Below are positions 53,011 to 63,838 of a stretch of DNA of 64,000 nucleotides, in pieces (positions within the stretch are counted from its first letter, which is position 1; every line of letters begins with the position of its first letter). Origin of the DNA: Arsenophonus sp046530765 (GTDB taxonomy: Bacteria; Pseudomonadota; Gammaproteobacteria; Enterobacterales; Enterobacteriaceae); the NCBI GenBank assembly GCA_046530765.1, contig JBHEQS010000002.1, forward strand, positions 124,001 to 188,000, given 5' to 3'. The position numbers and the translations under genes are program-made. The notes beneath the pieces were generated by a model, which was not told where the DNA came from, did not search any database, and saw only the letters and a list, made by a program, of their open reading frames with translations.

Positions 53011-55650
53011 ATGGCAGATGAAACTGTAAAATCATTAGCAGCAGAGATTCGAACTTCAGTTGAACGTCTTGTACAGCAATTTGATTCTGCTGGGATTAAA
53101 AAAACTGAAAATGATTCTGTTACACAAAATGAAAAAGAAATTTTACTTGTATATTTAAATCATAAATATGGAACCACAACAAAGCAAACTGGTAAATTGA
53201 CACTACAGAGAAAAACTCGTAGCACGCTAAATATTCCTATTGCAGGTGGAAAAAGTAAATCAGTAAGCATTGAAGTTCGTAAAAGGCACACATACGTTGA
53301 TCATAACGTATCGAAAAAAGAAAAAGCTGAAGAGCAACTAAAGCGCGAAGTAGGAAAAAAAATAAAATATGAACAAGCGGAAAAAGAAAAATGCAAATCA
53401 GCGGAAAAAGAGAAAGTGAAACAAAGTAAAAATAGTCAAAAAATATCTAAGATAATTAAAGATTCTGAAGCTTATATTGAAAAACAATTACGAGAAGCCA
53501 AAGCGGCAACCATTAAACATAAAGCTGAAGAAGAAATGCGTCGAAAGGTTGAAGCTGAAGCTAAGCTTATTGCTGAAGAAGTCCGTCTTATGGCTGAGGA
53601 AAACTTAAATCGTTGGAATAATGATGTAGAAATTGATGATAATGAAGATTATCACACAACGACTTATCGTCACGCTCGTGAAGCGGAAGACGAAAATGAT
53701 GCAAAAGAAGAAGGGCGACATATTCGCAATAGAGGTGGAAAATCCACGCGTAATAAAAAAAATAATAAACATCTTGAGAAAACCGATCGAGAAGAAGAGC
53801 GATCAGTTAGTCATACAAACAAAAGTAAATGTAAACAAAAAAAAAGAAGTTCATTGCAACAAATCTTTACAAAACCTGTTCTAGTTGTTAGTCGTGATGT
53901 TATTATTGGAGAAACTATTTCGATTGCTGAATTAGCAAATAAAATGTCAGTAAAGGGTTCTCAAGTTATCAAGACAATGATGAAAATGGGCGCTATGGTC
54001 ACTATTAATCAACTTATTGATCAAGAAACAGCACAACTTGTAGCAGAAGAAATGGGGCATAAAGTTATCTTGCGCCGAGAAAATGAAATAGAGGAAGCAA
54101 TTTTAAGCGACCGCGATATAGGTAAGGCAATAGCAAAGCCACGAGCTCCAGTTGTAACAATCATGGGACACGTTGACCATGGAAAAACTTCATTGCTTGA
54201 CTATATTAGATCAACTAAAGTTGCATTTGGTGAAGCGGGAGGTATTACACAGCATATAGGTGCTTATCATGTTGAAACAGATAAAGGTATGATTACCTTT
54301 TTAGATACACCAGGACACGCTGCATTTACTTCAATGCGAGCTCGTGGTGCTAAAGCAACAGATATTGTCGTTTTGGTCGTTGCAGCAGATGATGGTGTAA
54401 TGCCTCAGACGATAGAAGCTATTCAACATGCAAAGGCTGCTAATGTACCAGTTATAGTTGCACTTAATAAAATTGATAAAAATGAAGCTGCACCAGATCG
54501 CGTTAAAAATGAACTGTCACATTACGGAATTGTTGCCGAAGAGTGGGGTGGTGAAAATCAATTTATTAATGTATCTGCAAAAAATGGTGTAGGTATTGAT
54601 AAATTATTGGAAGCTATTTCGCTTCAAGCTGAAATATTAGAACTAAAGAGTATACATACTGGCATGGCAAGCGGAGTTGTTATTGAATCTTATCTAGACA
54701 AATGGCGTGGTTCAGTTGCAACTATTTTAGTTCAGGAAGGCAAACTTAATAAGGGGGATATTATACTGTGTGGTTTTGAACATGGTCGTATTCGTGCGAT
54801 GCGTAATGAATTAGGTGCAGATATTCAATCCGCTGGACCGTCAATGCCAGTTGAAATTCTAGGATTATCAAATATACCGTCCGCTGGCGATAAAGTAACA
54901 GTTGTTCGTGATGAAAAGAAAGCTCGTGAAGTTGCTCTCTATCGTCAAGGTAAATTCAGAGAAGTAAAATTAGCGTCTAAGCGAAAACTAAAATTAGAAA
55001 ATATGTTTTCTGATATAGAAAATAGTAAGATTTCTGAGTTGAATATTGTATTAAAAACAGATGTGCAGGGTAGTTGTGAAGCAATTACTGATTCGTTGAT
55101 AAAATTATCAACTGATGAAGTAAAAGTGAAAATTATTGGTTCTGGTGTTGGTGGTATTACAGAAACTGATATTACATTAGCTTCTGCCTCTAATGCTATT
55201 ATCATTGGTTTTAATGTTCGCGCTGATACGACAGCTAGACGAATTATAGAAATTGAGAATTTAGATATACGTTATTATTCTGTTATTTATAATCTGATAG
55301 ATGAGGTAAAACAAGCTATAGACGGTATGCTTGTGCCTGAATATAAACAGCAAACTGTAGGATTAGCTGAAGTACGTGATATTTTTAAATCACCTAAGTT
55401 TGGTGCAATTGCTGGTTGTATGGTTGTTGAAGGCATAATAAAGCGCAATAACCCAATTCGTGTATTGAGGAATAATGTAGTTGTTTATGAGGGACAGTTG
55501 GAGTCATTGCGTCGTTTTAAAGATGACGTTAATGAAGTACGCAATGGAATGGAATCAGGTATTGGTATAAAGAATTATAATGATGTGCGTGTTGGTGATA
55601 TTATAGAAGTGTTTGAAATAATTGAATCAAGACGTTATATTGATAATTAA
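53011..55650 (+). CDS. infB: Translation initiation factor IF-2
   Basis: IF-2 brings fMet-tRNA to the ribosome and promotes subunit joining. The product has 879 residues (E. coli 890). The N-terminal IF2N helix-rich module (about 1-50) is followed by a long charged linker rich in Lys, Glu and Ala (about 95-290), a second IF2N module, and the G domain with GHVDHGKTS at about 386-394, DTPGHAAF and NKIDK, then domains II to IV. AGGAAG precedes the ATG. In E. coli rbfA, truB, rpsO and pnp follow; none is intact here. Confidence 0.97.
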   Translation: MADETVKSLAAEIRTSVERLVQQFDSAGIKKTENDSVTQNEKEILLVYLNHKYGTTTKQTGKLTLQRKTRSTLNIPIAGGKSKSVSIEVRKRHTYVDHNVSKKEKAEEQLKREVGKKIKYEQAEKEKCKSAEKEKVKQSKNSQKISKIIKDSEAYIEKQLREAKAATIKHKAEEEMRRKVEAEAKLIAEEVRLMAEENLNRWNNDVEIDDNEDYHTTTYRHAREAEDENDAKEEGRHIRNRGGKSTRNKKNNKHLEKTDREEERSVSHTNKSKCKQKKRSSLQQIFTKPVLVVSRDVIIGETISIAELANKMSVKGSQVIKTMMKMGAMVTINQLIDQETAQLVAEEMGHKVILRRENEIEEAILSDRDIGKAIAKPRAPVVTIMGHVDHGKTSLLDYIRSTKVAFGEAGGITQHIGAYHVETDKGMITFLDTPGHAAFTSMRARGAKATDIVVLVVAADDGVMPQTIEAIQHAKAANVPVIVALNKIDKNEAAPDRVKNELSHYGIVAEEWGGENQFINVSAKNGVGIDKLLEAISLQAEILELKSIHTGMASGVVIESYLDKWRGSVATILVQEGKLNKGDIILCGFEHGRIRAMRNELGADIQSAGPSMPVEILGLSNIPSAGDKVTVVRDEKKAREVALYRQGKFREVKLASKRKLKLENMFSDIENSKISELNIVLKTDVQGSCEAITDSLIKLSTDEVKVKIIGSGVGGITETDITLASASNAIIIGFNVRADTTARRIIEIENLDIRYYSVIYNLIDEVKQAIDGMLVPEYKQQTVGLAEVRDIFKSPKFGAIAGCMVVEGIIKRNNPIRVLRNNVVVYEGQLESLRRFKDDVNEVRNGMESGIGIKNYNDVRVGDIIEVFEIIESRRYIDN

Positions 55651-57233
55651 TTATTATTTTAATGTATATTATTGAATGTAATGTCATAACCGATTCAATA
55701 ACATTTTAACTAAAATTAATTCTGATTACAGAATAATATGAAAAAAATAGTATATTAATGTTCTAGTTGACTTTAATATTTCGTTAGTTTTTCTGTTAGA
55801 ATTTTCTTCTATTATATTAAAATTGGGAAATAAATAATATAAAAAATAATAATTTAGTGTTTTATTTTTACTATTTTATAAAATATTTTTGTTTTAGTAA
55901 AATAGTAATATTCATATTTTCATAAAATTATTTATTTTTCGAAAGATTATACATACATTATTTAAGTAATCTGTGAAATTAATAAAAAATATTACTATTA
56001 TTAATATTCGTAGTAAATAATTTCATATAACAAAAATATTGATTATATATTAAGCATTAATAAAACTATTTTTACTTTAGCCAAATAATTTATACAAGAA
56101 TAACTAGATTAATTTTTAAGAGTATAATTATTAGTAATAATATATTATTTATATTCAATTATTTGATCGAAAATTCAGCAAGTTTAGATTGATCTAAAAA
56201 GTTGTATATTTTATAGGAAATAATTAATTTAATAGTTAATAAATTATTTCTTTATAGAAAGAATAAAACTATGTTTTTCATCTTAGTGATAAATACTATA
56301 TAGTATATTTTAAATTCTGATCTATTAATTTTTATTATAAAACTATTTCATTATGATCAATTTACTTAATTTACTATAAAATAATCGTAGAATTTATATT
56401 AAAACTGTTTTATTAGTTTTAATTATATACTTAAATATTTCTAAATATAATCAAAATTATTTTTTTTAAAATAAACTGTATAATTTTTATATAAAATAAA
56501 AATATTTTTTTATAAATTAATCACTATTATATATTTGAGTGTACGCTAATTTTAAGCCAATCATTGATTCTATCATGATAATTTATAAAATTTCAAAACT
56601 GTATATTTCACTGACATAATATTATAAATAATTATGTAACCGTTTTTATTTTTAATCACAGTAAATTAATGTGCAATAAATTTTAGTAGTAAATAAGTTT
56701 ACATGTTGCATTGCATGTAACATATTCAATAAATTATTTTTATAAAATTATATAATTTATTTTTTTTATAAATTAGTTATATAAAATTTTAACATTTTAA
56801 TATAGTTTAAACGATAATAAATATATTAATCTTAATTTATTTTTTAGTTTATTTTCAATAAAATAAAAAATATTATAACAAATGATTTAATCGAGTGATA
56901 ATTATTTATTTTGCAAATCATTTTTTAAAAATTTAAGTGATAAAGATATATCAGTAATTTTATCTAAATAAAAAATAAATATGCCTACATTATATTACAC
57001 TGTAGGCATAAAATGCATAAATCTATAATAGCATTATTATATATCTTAGTAGTTACCATATATGTCATTAAACATATTAACTTATAAATATACATTACGA
57101 GTCATTAAAAAATGAATGTTAATACGCATATATTTATATTAAGTATTAGAAATATTTACTTGGCAATTATTTACTCTAAAAATATCAATAAATTTAAATT
57201 TTTATAACTTTATGTAATAATTAACAATAATTT

Positions 57234-57266
57234 TATTCAACGATTTTTATTAAAAATCGTTGAATA
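57234..57266. repeat. Hairpin with perfect 15-base-pair stem
   Basis: Bases 57234-57248 pair with 57252-57266 around a three-base loop; the stem holds CAACGA paired with TCGTTG and ends in five T and five A. No neighbouring gene end is recognised. Confidence 0.6.
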
Positions 57267-57503
57267 TAGTATATTTATAAATTAAAGATTTTTTTTAAAT
57301 TAAATTATTAGTAGTGCACTTTATAATATATTAATAACTAATCTTATATAGATTAATATCATATATATTATTTTAAATATGAAAAATGCATGATAGTTAA
57401 TTGAATTTAAATTGTATTTGTAAATTATTATTTAATTTCTACGTATTTAGTTTTTATATTTGCTGTGAGAATTATTTCTTGTGGTGATAATTTATTGTTT
57501 GCA

Positions 57504-57556
57504 TTATCATTTTTAAATATTATTTATATTTTACAAATAATATTTAAAAATGATAA
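57504..57556. repeat. Hairpin with perfect 22-base-pair stem
   Basis: Bases 57504-57525 are the exact reverse complement of 57535-57556, around a nine-base loop. It is one of the three longest stems in the window and has no coding context. Confidence 0.65.
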
Positions 57557-58143
57557 AAGTAATATTATATGTAAGGAGTAAAATATTTATTTTACTAGTA
57601 GTTTTATTATTTTTATAACTTTTACAATCTTGTGAATAGTTATAAAATTATCATAAATTTTATTTATTATAGCTTTCTTGAAAATTTAATACATTTCATC
57701 ATGTATAACTTAGGTGTTGTTTTAAACAACTAAATCAATTAAACATATTAAAAGAATAATAAATATTAAGAAAAGATATTGGAATTCTTGTGCCCATATT
57801 AATTTGTACTAAACTGTAATAAAATTTTGATTAATGGCACGATTAAGATCAGTAAAAAATAGAATAACTAATATAACAATATTAAATAGATTAGTATTTA
57901 TTAATATAAATCACTAGAATTTTTTAATAGAAAATAGACGTAAATTAACATAATAATTATATGATTAACATAATAAACAACAATTAATGTGATAATTGTT
58001 AGTTATTATTATATATATTATATGTAAGTTTACAGTAATTATTTTTATGACTTTTCATTAATTTAGTCACAAATATTAAATTAAGCAAAATATTAACAAT
58101 GTTACATCTAGAATCAATTACATAAGTTAAAAAAGAAGTTTTT

Positions 58144-58700
58144 ATGCATAAAATTCTATTATTACGTGTGATATTTCGATATAAGCTTAAATAAAAACTT
58201 TACAATTCTAGCGCAACTAATGAGTAAATTTGCTATTTTTAATATTGAAAATAATCCTTTTGACTGTAAAAAAATAAAAATATTTCCTATTCTAAATATA
58301 GAAATATAAAATATTAATAATTAAGAAATTTTTTTATTATCTAATTTTACAAACATATTGAACATAATAATTATTTGAGAAACATTATGAAGACAAAGAA
58401 TAAACTAGCATAAATAAAGTGCAATATTATTGCAACATAAAAAAGATACTGAAAAAAACTAAATAAAATCTATAAATTATGTTATTAGTTTATTTTGTTT
58501 TTAATTACTTTTAATAAAAGTAATTTTTTTAAATTATTTTTAATTAGTAATATTTTGCTTCAAATTTATTTATAAATATTATTAATACAGTTAAAATTTT
58601 TGAATATAATTTTCATCTGTTTATTGTATTAGAATATATTGTATGCCAATATTATTTTCCAGTAAACTTATTACTAATTTTCTATGCATGATAATATTTT
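58144..58700 (+). pseudogene. kefG: Remnant of KefG, ancillary protein of the KefB potassium efflux system
   Basis: KefG is a flavodoxin-like quinone reductase subunit that activates KefB. An ATG at 58144 opens a short frame reading MHKILLLRV, resembling KefG AKVLLLYAHPE; further on, 58205-58240 reads ILAQLMSKFAIFNIE, resembling KPATQLSNVTVHDLY. Stops follow. The position directly before the kefB remnant is the E. coli one. Limits are set from expected length. Confidence 0.5.
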
Positions 58701-58749
58701 CATAAATTTTAATTTAAAAAAAATTATTTTTTAAATATACCATAAAATG

Positions 58750-60420
58750 ATCTATTTATAGATTTCATATGCAGTTTTTGTTAAAAATAACAAATTTAAG
58801 CATCAGATAAATTATCAAGGATTTAATATAAATTATAAGATTATATTAAATTAATTTGAATAAATTAATTATAGATAGAATTATTTTCTATATCAAAAAC
58901 TGATAAATTATAATTAGAAAAAATATTTAATACTATATAGATTATTAGAATCACAGCAAAGATATATATTTATTTTTTTGTCAATAAATAATTAGTAGGA
59001 ACTTGAATTAAGAATCATAAATAAATATATAATTTATGTAGCAGAAAAAATACAAAAAATATTTCTTAAAATTTATATTTATTTACTAGTTAAAGATTAA
59101 TAATTACTTTTAATAAAATAAATTTTTTATAATAGGTTATCTATCAGTAATTATCTTGATAATAAAGATTAATATAGTTATTCTTAGATAGGTCATTTAT
59201 TTGGTTGAAATAAGATTTAATTTTATTTGCGATTTTACGCATAATATTTTATGAATCATGAATTGTTTAATACTAATATTAATAGTAATATTTTTCATAT
59301 AGCACTCAAAACTTTATAACTATACATTTATAAATTTATAGATCCATATCTAATATCAATATGTATAAAGAATAAAAATATTTTATAAAAAAAATAAAAT
59401 AATATCAAAAAATTTTAATTTTACTTAACTTATTTACATTCGGCATTTGACAATGCAGTAAGTAGCATTAGTACATGTAGAAAAATAAAAAAAGTAAGTT
59501 ATAATATAAAAATTTATTTTTTTTGTAATATAATTGATTTAATAATTATTTTATCATTACTACTAGAAGTAGTAATCAGTGCTTTGATCTTACTAATATT
59601 ATTTTTTGATTATTTACGTTTTAGTATGATGATGTTTTATTCTTGTTTCTTAAGTATGTTTTGCTACTATATTTACTAATGTCGCTGATTTTTCATCAAT
59701 TATATTTTTTTATTTATTGAAATTGAGCAATTAGTAGTCAGAAATCGCTGTTTTTATTAGTTATTCTTATTTTATTTTTGATAAAAAAATTACCAGATAA
59801 ATGTACATAATAACTAAATTAGTGTATCATTAACTAATAAAATATTAATAATTTATCAAAAAATTTTTTTGTTGAGAATTTAGTATTATAAATTATTTTT
59901 AAATATTTAAAAAAAGTTTTATAGTTGATTTAGTTAGTTGTTGCACAATAATAAATCTCATGTTATAAAACATGAATAAAATATCAAATTGATCTATACA
60001 ATGTAACTATTATATTATATAATATATAATATATAATATTTACTATTTATATTTTTAATATTTTAAATTATTGTGTTTAGCATATATAAGAATTTGAAGT
60101 ATAATTTTATTTCTAATAATAATTAAACTTCGTATTATAACTAGAAGTAAAATTTAATTTTAAAATTAATAACTGATAAGAATATCATGTAAAGTATTTT
60201 GTTAGTACATTTGTTTATAACTTTAAAAATAATTAAAAGAATATTTATAAATATAATTTATAATAGTATCAGTTTAATAAAACAAAACTATATTTTATTA
60301 AATAAATGTTAAGATATTTAAATAAATTTCCATAAATAGAATTTTAATAGATTATTAAAGTTTTTATACTAAAAAATAGTAATCATGAAAATTAATAAAT
60401 TATTTTAAGTAAAAATAAAT
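58750..60420 (+). pseudogene. kefB: Remnant of glutathione-regulated potassium efflux antiporter KefB
   Basis: KefB exports potassium during electrophile stress. At 59566-59640 an open stretch reads EVVISALILL, then FFDYLRFSMMM, aligning with KefB EVFTAATLLLVL and LFMDALGLSMAL with three codons lost. Near 58970-59010 the traces YLFF, II and a LEL-like triplet in another frame fit the earlier membrane helix FLMFIIGLELNP, and the 600-base spacing agrees. No nucleotide-binding C-terminal motif is readable. It precedes slyD as in E. coli, on the expected strand. Confidence 0.65.
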
Positions 60421-60429
60421 AGGTTTTCA

Positions 60430-60960
60430 ATAATTAATTAAAAATTTAAATATATAAATTAATTATTATATAGCGAAAAATTATATAAAGTGCCATACCT
60501 ATCTATGCATAATAAAAATAGAGAAAGATTTATATTTTGTCTTAAGTTATCAAATATAAATAATGTATTATCTGATTAATTATTTGTTATATTGTTATGT
60601 AATTATTTACAGGTTTAAGTTTATTTAAGTTTATTTAATTTTAAATTTAAAAATTATTTGAAAGATGTACTTATATGCATACTTAGTATTGACATCTAAT
60701 TTTATAACATTTATACCTATAATAATAATTTAATGTATATTAATGTTTTTTAAATATTAATGAATTGTAAGTTTGTATTTATTTTAAGTAATATTTATAT
60801 GCAATTAGCACAAATAAAAATGTAGAATATTCAAGTTGGTGAGGTGATTGTTAATTATCATATATTAGTTAGTTTAAATTTAATTCAATCTTTAATTATT
60901 GTAATTAATTGAATTAATCAAAAATTTAATGAAAATTTACTTATAGTTATAATATGTTTA
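60430..60960 (+). pseudogene. slyD: Remnant of peptidyl-prolyl isomerase SlyD
   Basis: SlyD is a metal-binding FKBP-type isomerase. At 60844-60890 the frame reads VIVNYHILVSLNLI, matching SlyD VVVDGNHMLAGQNLKF with one residue lost, and continues with LIIVIN against VEVVAIR. At about 60490-60550 VPYLSMHN and FIFCLK resemble PLDYLHGHG and LISGLE of the active site. The frame is broken by stops, and the histidine-rich tail is gone. It lies between kefB and slyX remnants, the E. coli order. Confidence 0.65.
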
Positions 60961-61349
60961 TTGATCATCCATACAATGAAATGATAAGATATTACATTCA
61001 TAAAATACGTTTTCATGAAGAAAATAATTATTGTTGTTAATAAATTAAAATAATAATTACTTAGATTAAATAATCTATACTATATAATAATATATAAATA
61101 GAGATTTTTTTTGTTAATTTATAATGTACATATAATTATATATACATTAAGTATTTTAACTAGCATATGTGTATTAATTATTGTGTCTGGTGGTAAAATT
61201 AATGTGTGTGATTTCTGATGTTCAAAAAATCTATTGAATAATAATATACTATTTATTTAATTAATTGTTATGTAATATAATTTTATGGTAATTTATAGAT
61301 AATATTGATAATTATTGTATAGTTTAGAATTGTTTGTAAATAAGTTATA

Positions 61350-61440
61350 TGTAATTTTTATAACTCAACTATTTCAATTTCTTGCCATGTAATTTATTTT
61401 CAAAATCTTCTATATTATCTTTAAGATATTTTAATTTAAA
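61350..61440 (-). pseudogene. slyX: Possible remnant of SlyX
   Basis: SlyX is a small coiled-coil protein of unknown function, divergent from fkpA in E. coli. On the minus strand from 61425 the frame reads LKDNIEDFENKL, resembling LEARLAELESRL of SlyX, then a stop. The location about 250 bases upstream of fkpA on the other strand is right. The trace is short and of simple coiled-coil composition, so it is tentative. Confidence 0.35.
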
Positions 61441-61681
61441 ATATATAAATATACTATATAATATTAAAAGAGAAAAATTGATAGATTAAATATTTTATAT
61501 AATTCTTTACATTTGTATAAAGAATTTTGATTTTTTAAAATAATTTGTCTTGCAACTTTATTTTTATATTATTTAAATATACTAATTCTCTGAATGTGTA
61601 TTATATTACGCTTAATTATTTTGTGTGATTTTTCATAATTTGATATTCACATTAAAAATAATTTAAGAACTGGAGAACTAA

Positions 61682-62422
61682 ATGAAATATTTATTTAAAA
61701 GTACAATATTAGTTGTATATATTTTTATTATGCTTAATGCACAACAAGCATTAAGTGATGATACTATAAAAAAAATTAATAATAAAGATCAAAAAAATGC
61801 TTATGCATTAGGCGCCTCTATAGGTCGTTATATGCACAATTATTTAATGCAACAAAAATCTATCGGCATTAATCTAGATAGAAAAAATTTTTTATCTGGA
61901 GTGCATGATGCTTTCATCAACAAAAGCAAACTTACTGATCAAGAAATAGAAAGTATATTAAAATCATTTGAAGAAAAAGTTATAGTAGCAACTCATACAA
62001 AAATAGAAGAGGAGAGCGAAAAGAATAGTAAATTTGGTGATGAATATCGAGTGAAATACCTTAAAGAAAAAAAAGGTGCAGTAAAAACAAAAAGCGGATT
62101 AATTTATAAAATTGAAAAACCTGGTCAAGGAGTAAAACTAACTGATAAAGATACTGTAGTGGTAAATTACGAAGGTCGTTTAATTAATGGCTCTATATTT
62201 GATAGTTCTTACAAACGTAATGAATCTTTAACGATTTCGCTTGATTCAACAATTCCTGGTTGGACAGAAGGTTTGCAATATTTGAAAAAGGGTGGTAAAA
62301 TTCAACTTATTATTCCACCAGAATTAGGTTATGGAAAGTCTGAAATTTCTACAATTCCAGCGCAGTCAACTTTAATATTCAATGTTGAGTTATTAGATGT
62401 TAAATCGCGAAAAATAAAATAG
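61682..62422 (+). CDS. fkpA: Periplasmic FKBP-type peptidyl-prolyl isomerase FkpA
   Basis: FkpA is a dimeric chaperone and proline isomerase of the periplasm. The 246-residue product (E. coli 270) begins with a signal peptide (about residues 1-25, cleavage likely after ALS), then the helical dimerisation domain (NAYALGASIGRYM, about 33-120), then the FKBP domain with VVNYEGRLINGSIFDSSY and PGWTEGLQYLKKGGK, ending IPAQSTLIFNVELLDV. The Ala-rich C-terminal end of E. coli FkpA is missing. GGAG (61673-61676) lies five bases before the ATG. It suggests that periplasmic folding still matters here. Confidence 0.95.
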   Translation: MKYLFKSTILVVYIFIMLNAQQALSDDTIKKINNKDQKNAYALGASIGRYMHNYLMQQKSIGINLDRKNFLSGVHDAFINKSKLTDQEIESILKSFEEKVIVATHTKIEEESEKNSKFGDEYRVKYLKEKKGAVKTKSGLIYKIEKPGQGVKLTDKDTVVVNYEGRLINGSIFDSSYKRNESLTISLDSTIPGWTEGLQYLKKGGKIQLIIPPELGYGKSEISTIPAQSTLIFNVELLDVKSRKIK

Positions 62423-62789
62423 TAATAATTAAATTTTATATTTACTTTTTTAGATATTAATAATAATGTTTATAATTTATAATGAATAATACCAAAATAT
62501 ATTAATTTAAATTACTTATTATAAATAAGTTTTGATTTTTATCTAACTTTAATAACTAAGTTATTCTTTATTTCTGCTCTATGTAGTAGAAGATTGTTTG
62601 ATACAAGATCCTTTGATTATTAATATCTATAATTTTAAAATTTTAGATGTTTACAGTAATTCTGTAATTCACTCAATAATTGAGTTAATTACTTATTGAT
62701 AAGGTAAGATAGGTATTTATTTTAATAATTATTTAATAATACTTCGATATATATAGTTATGATGTCTAAATTACAAATATATTATTACT

Positions 62790-63400
62790 CTAAATTATGT
62801 ATATAATAATATTAGATAAATAATTATTAGATATGATATTTAAAAATTTTATAGATTATTGTTGATGTTTTTGCTATGTTAATTGTATGTGTAGCAAAAT
62901 TATTCTTAATTCACTTGAATATTTAGAGTATCTAGAAAAAAATAATTAATAGCTAAACTTATAAATTATAATAGTAGTTTACAAATAGTTAATTTAGTTA
63001 CTTATATACAAAATATATAAAAATTATTTTGATTACATTAGATTAAAACTTGTTTTTCCAAAGTGAACATATGTTCGATTAAAGTAATCTTGATTGTTAA
63101 TTATTAATTTACTTTTATTAATATAAAAGTATAAAAATAAAATTTTATATTATTCCTAAAATATTTGTACTATAAATGTTCTGAAGTTACTTTACAATAT
63201 AAATTTTACCTTTTGTATTAAGGATTTTATTGGTCATGCGTTAATATTTACCACAAAAATTTAATATTGATTTAAATGTAGAAAATAATACTATGAAAAT
63301 AGATTTCTGATATTAAATATTAAATACATAAATAAATGTATTCTAATTTTTAAAATATTTATAAGAATGACATTTATCTTTAAAGTACAAAGAAGATTAA
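62790..63400 (+). pseudogene. yheO: Remnant of PAS/helix-turn-helix protein YheO
   Basis: YheO is a predicted DNA-binding protein encoded between fkpA and tusD in E. coli, exactly as here. At 62861-62884 the frame reads VDVFAMLI, matching YheO VDGLAMLI, and in the next frame 62896-62919 reads KIILNSLE, matching EIVLHSLQ, followed by L at the same spacing as QDL. Just upstream, DMIFKNFIDY fits the stretch before VVDG. The helix-turn-helix end is not clearly readable. Frameshifts and stops make it inactive. Confidence 0.7.
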
Positions 63401-63432
63401 ATATGGTTAGTAAATAAATTGGAATTAATACT

Positions 63433-63831
63433 TTGAATAAATCTTTTACTTATTGCCTATTGGTGACAAAACCTTCTTATGGAACTCAGAAGACAACCAA
63501 TGCTTTGAGATTTGCGAATGCTTTGATCAAGGTTGGGCATATATTAAAGATGGTTTTCTTTTATCAAGAAGGTGTTTATAACGGTAATCAATTAATTTTA
63601 TCCACTAGTGATGAATTTAACTTACTTTTAGGATGGAAAACATTAGCACAACAAACAGGATGCCAATTGAATATATGTGCTTCAGCCTCTCTTAGGAGAG
63701 GAATTATTGATGAAACTGAAGCTGAAAATTATGGATTACCTTGCTCTAATTTAGATAAAAGTTTTATGTTGAGTGGGTTAGGTAGTTTATCTGAAGCAAT
63801 TCTTCTTTGCGATAGAACTGTTCAATTTTAA
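63433..63831 (+). CDS. tusD: Sulfurtransferase subunit TusD
   Basis: TusD receives persulfide sulfur from TusA within the TusBCD complex and passes it via TusE to MnmA for 2-thiolation of tRNA U34. The start is a TTG at 63433, with GGA nine bases before it. The 132-residue product (E. coli 128) keeps the motifs PSYGTQ, FFYQEGVYNGNQ and the active cysteine Cys82 in NICASASLRRG, equivalent to Cys78 of E. coli. It is followed after seven bases by tusC. Confidence 0.95.
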   Translation: MNKSFTYCLLVTKPSYGTQKTTNALRFANALIKVGHILKMVFFYQEGVYNGNQLILSTSDEFNLLLGWKTLAQQTGCQLNICASASLRRGIIDETEAENYGLPCSNLDKSFMLSGLGSLSEAILLCDRTVQF

Positions 63832-63838
63832 TATAAAC

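Larger units (their letters stand above)
55651..58140. other. Gene-free interval at the infB-kefG junction
   Basis: In E. coli infB is followed by rbfA, truB, rpsO and pnp, while the kefG side would be flanked by yheS on the minus strand. I read no motif of any of these here. A weak nine-pair stem lies at 55669-55677 with 55693-55701, 18 bases after the infB stop, and could be its terminator. Ten-pair stems also occur at 56980-56989 with 57001-57010. A rearrangement endpoint must lie in this interval. Confidence 0.5.

Noticed and set aside
60015..60045. TATA repeats such as ATATAATATATAATATATAAT
   Set aside because: Simple AT repeat expected in this composition; no CRISPR-like spacing and no adjacent cas gene.
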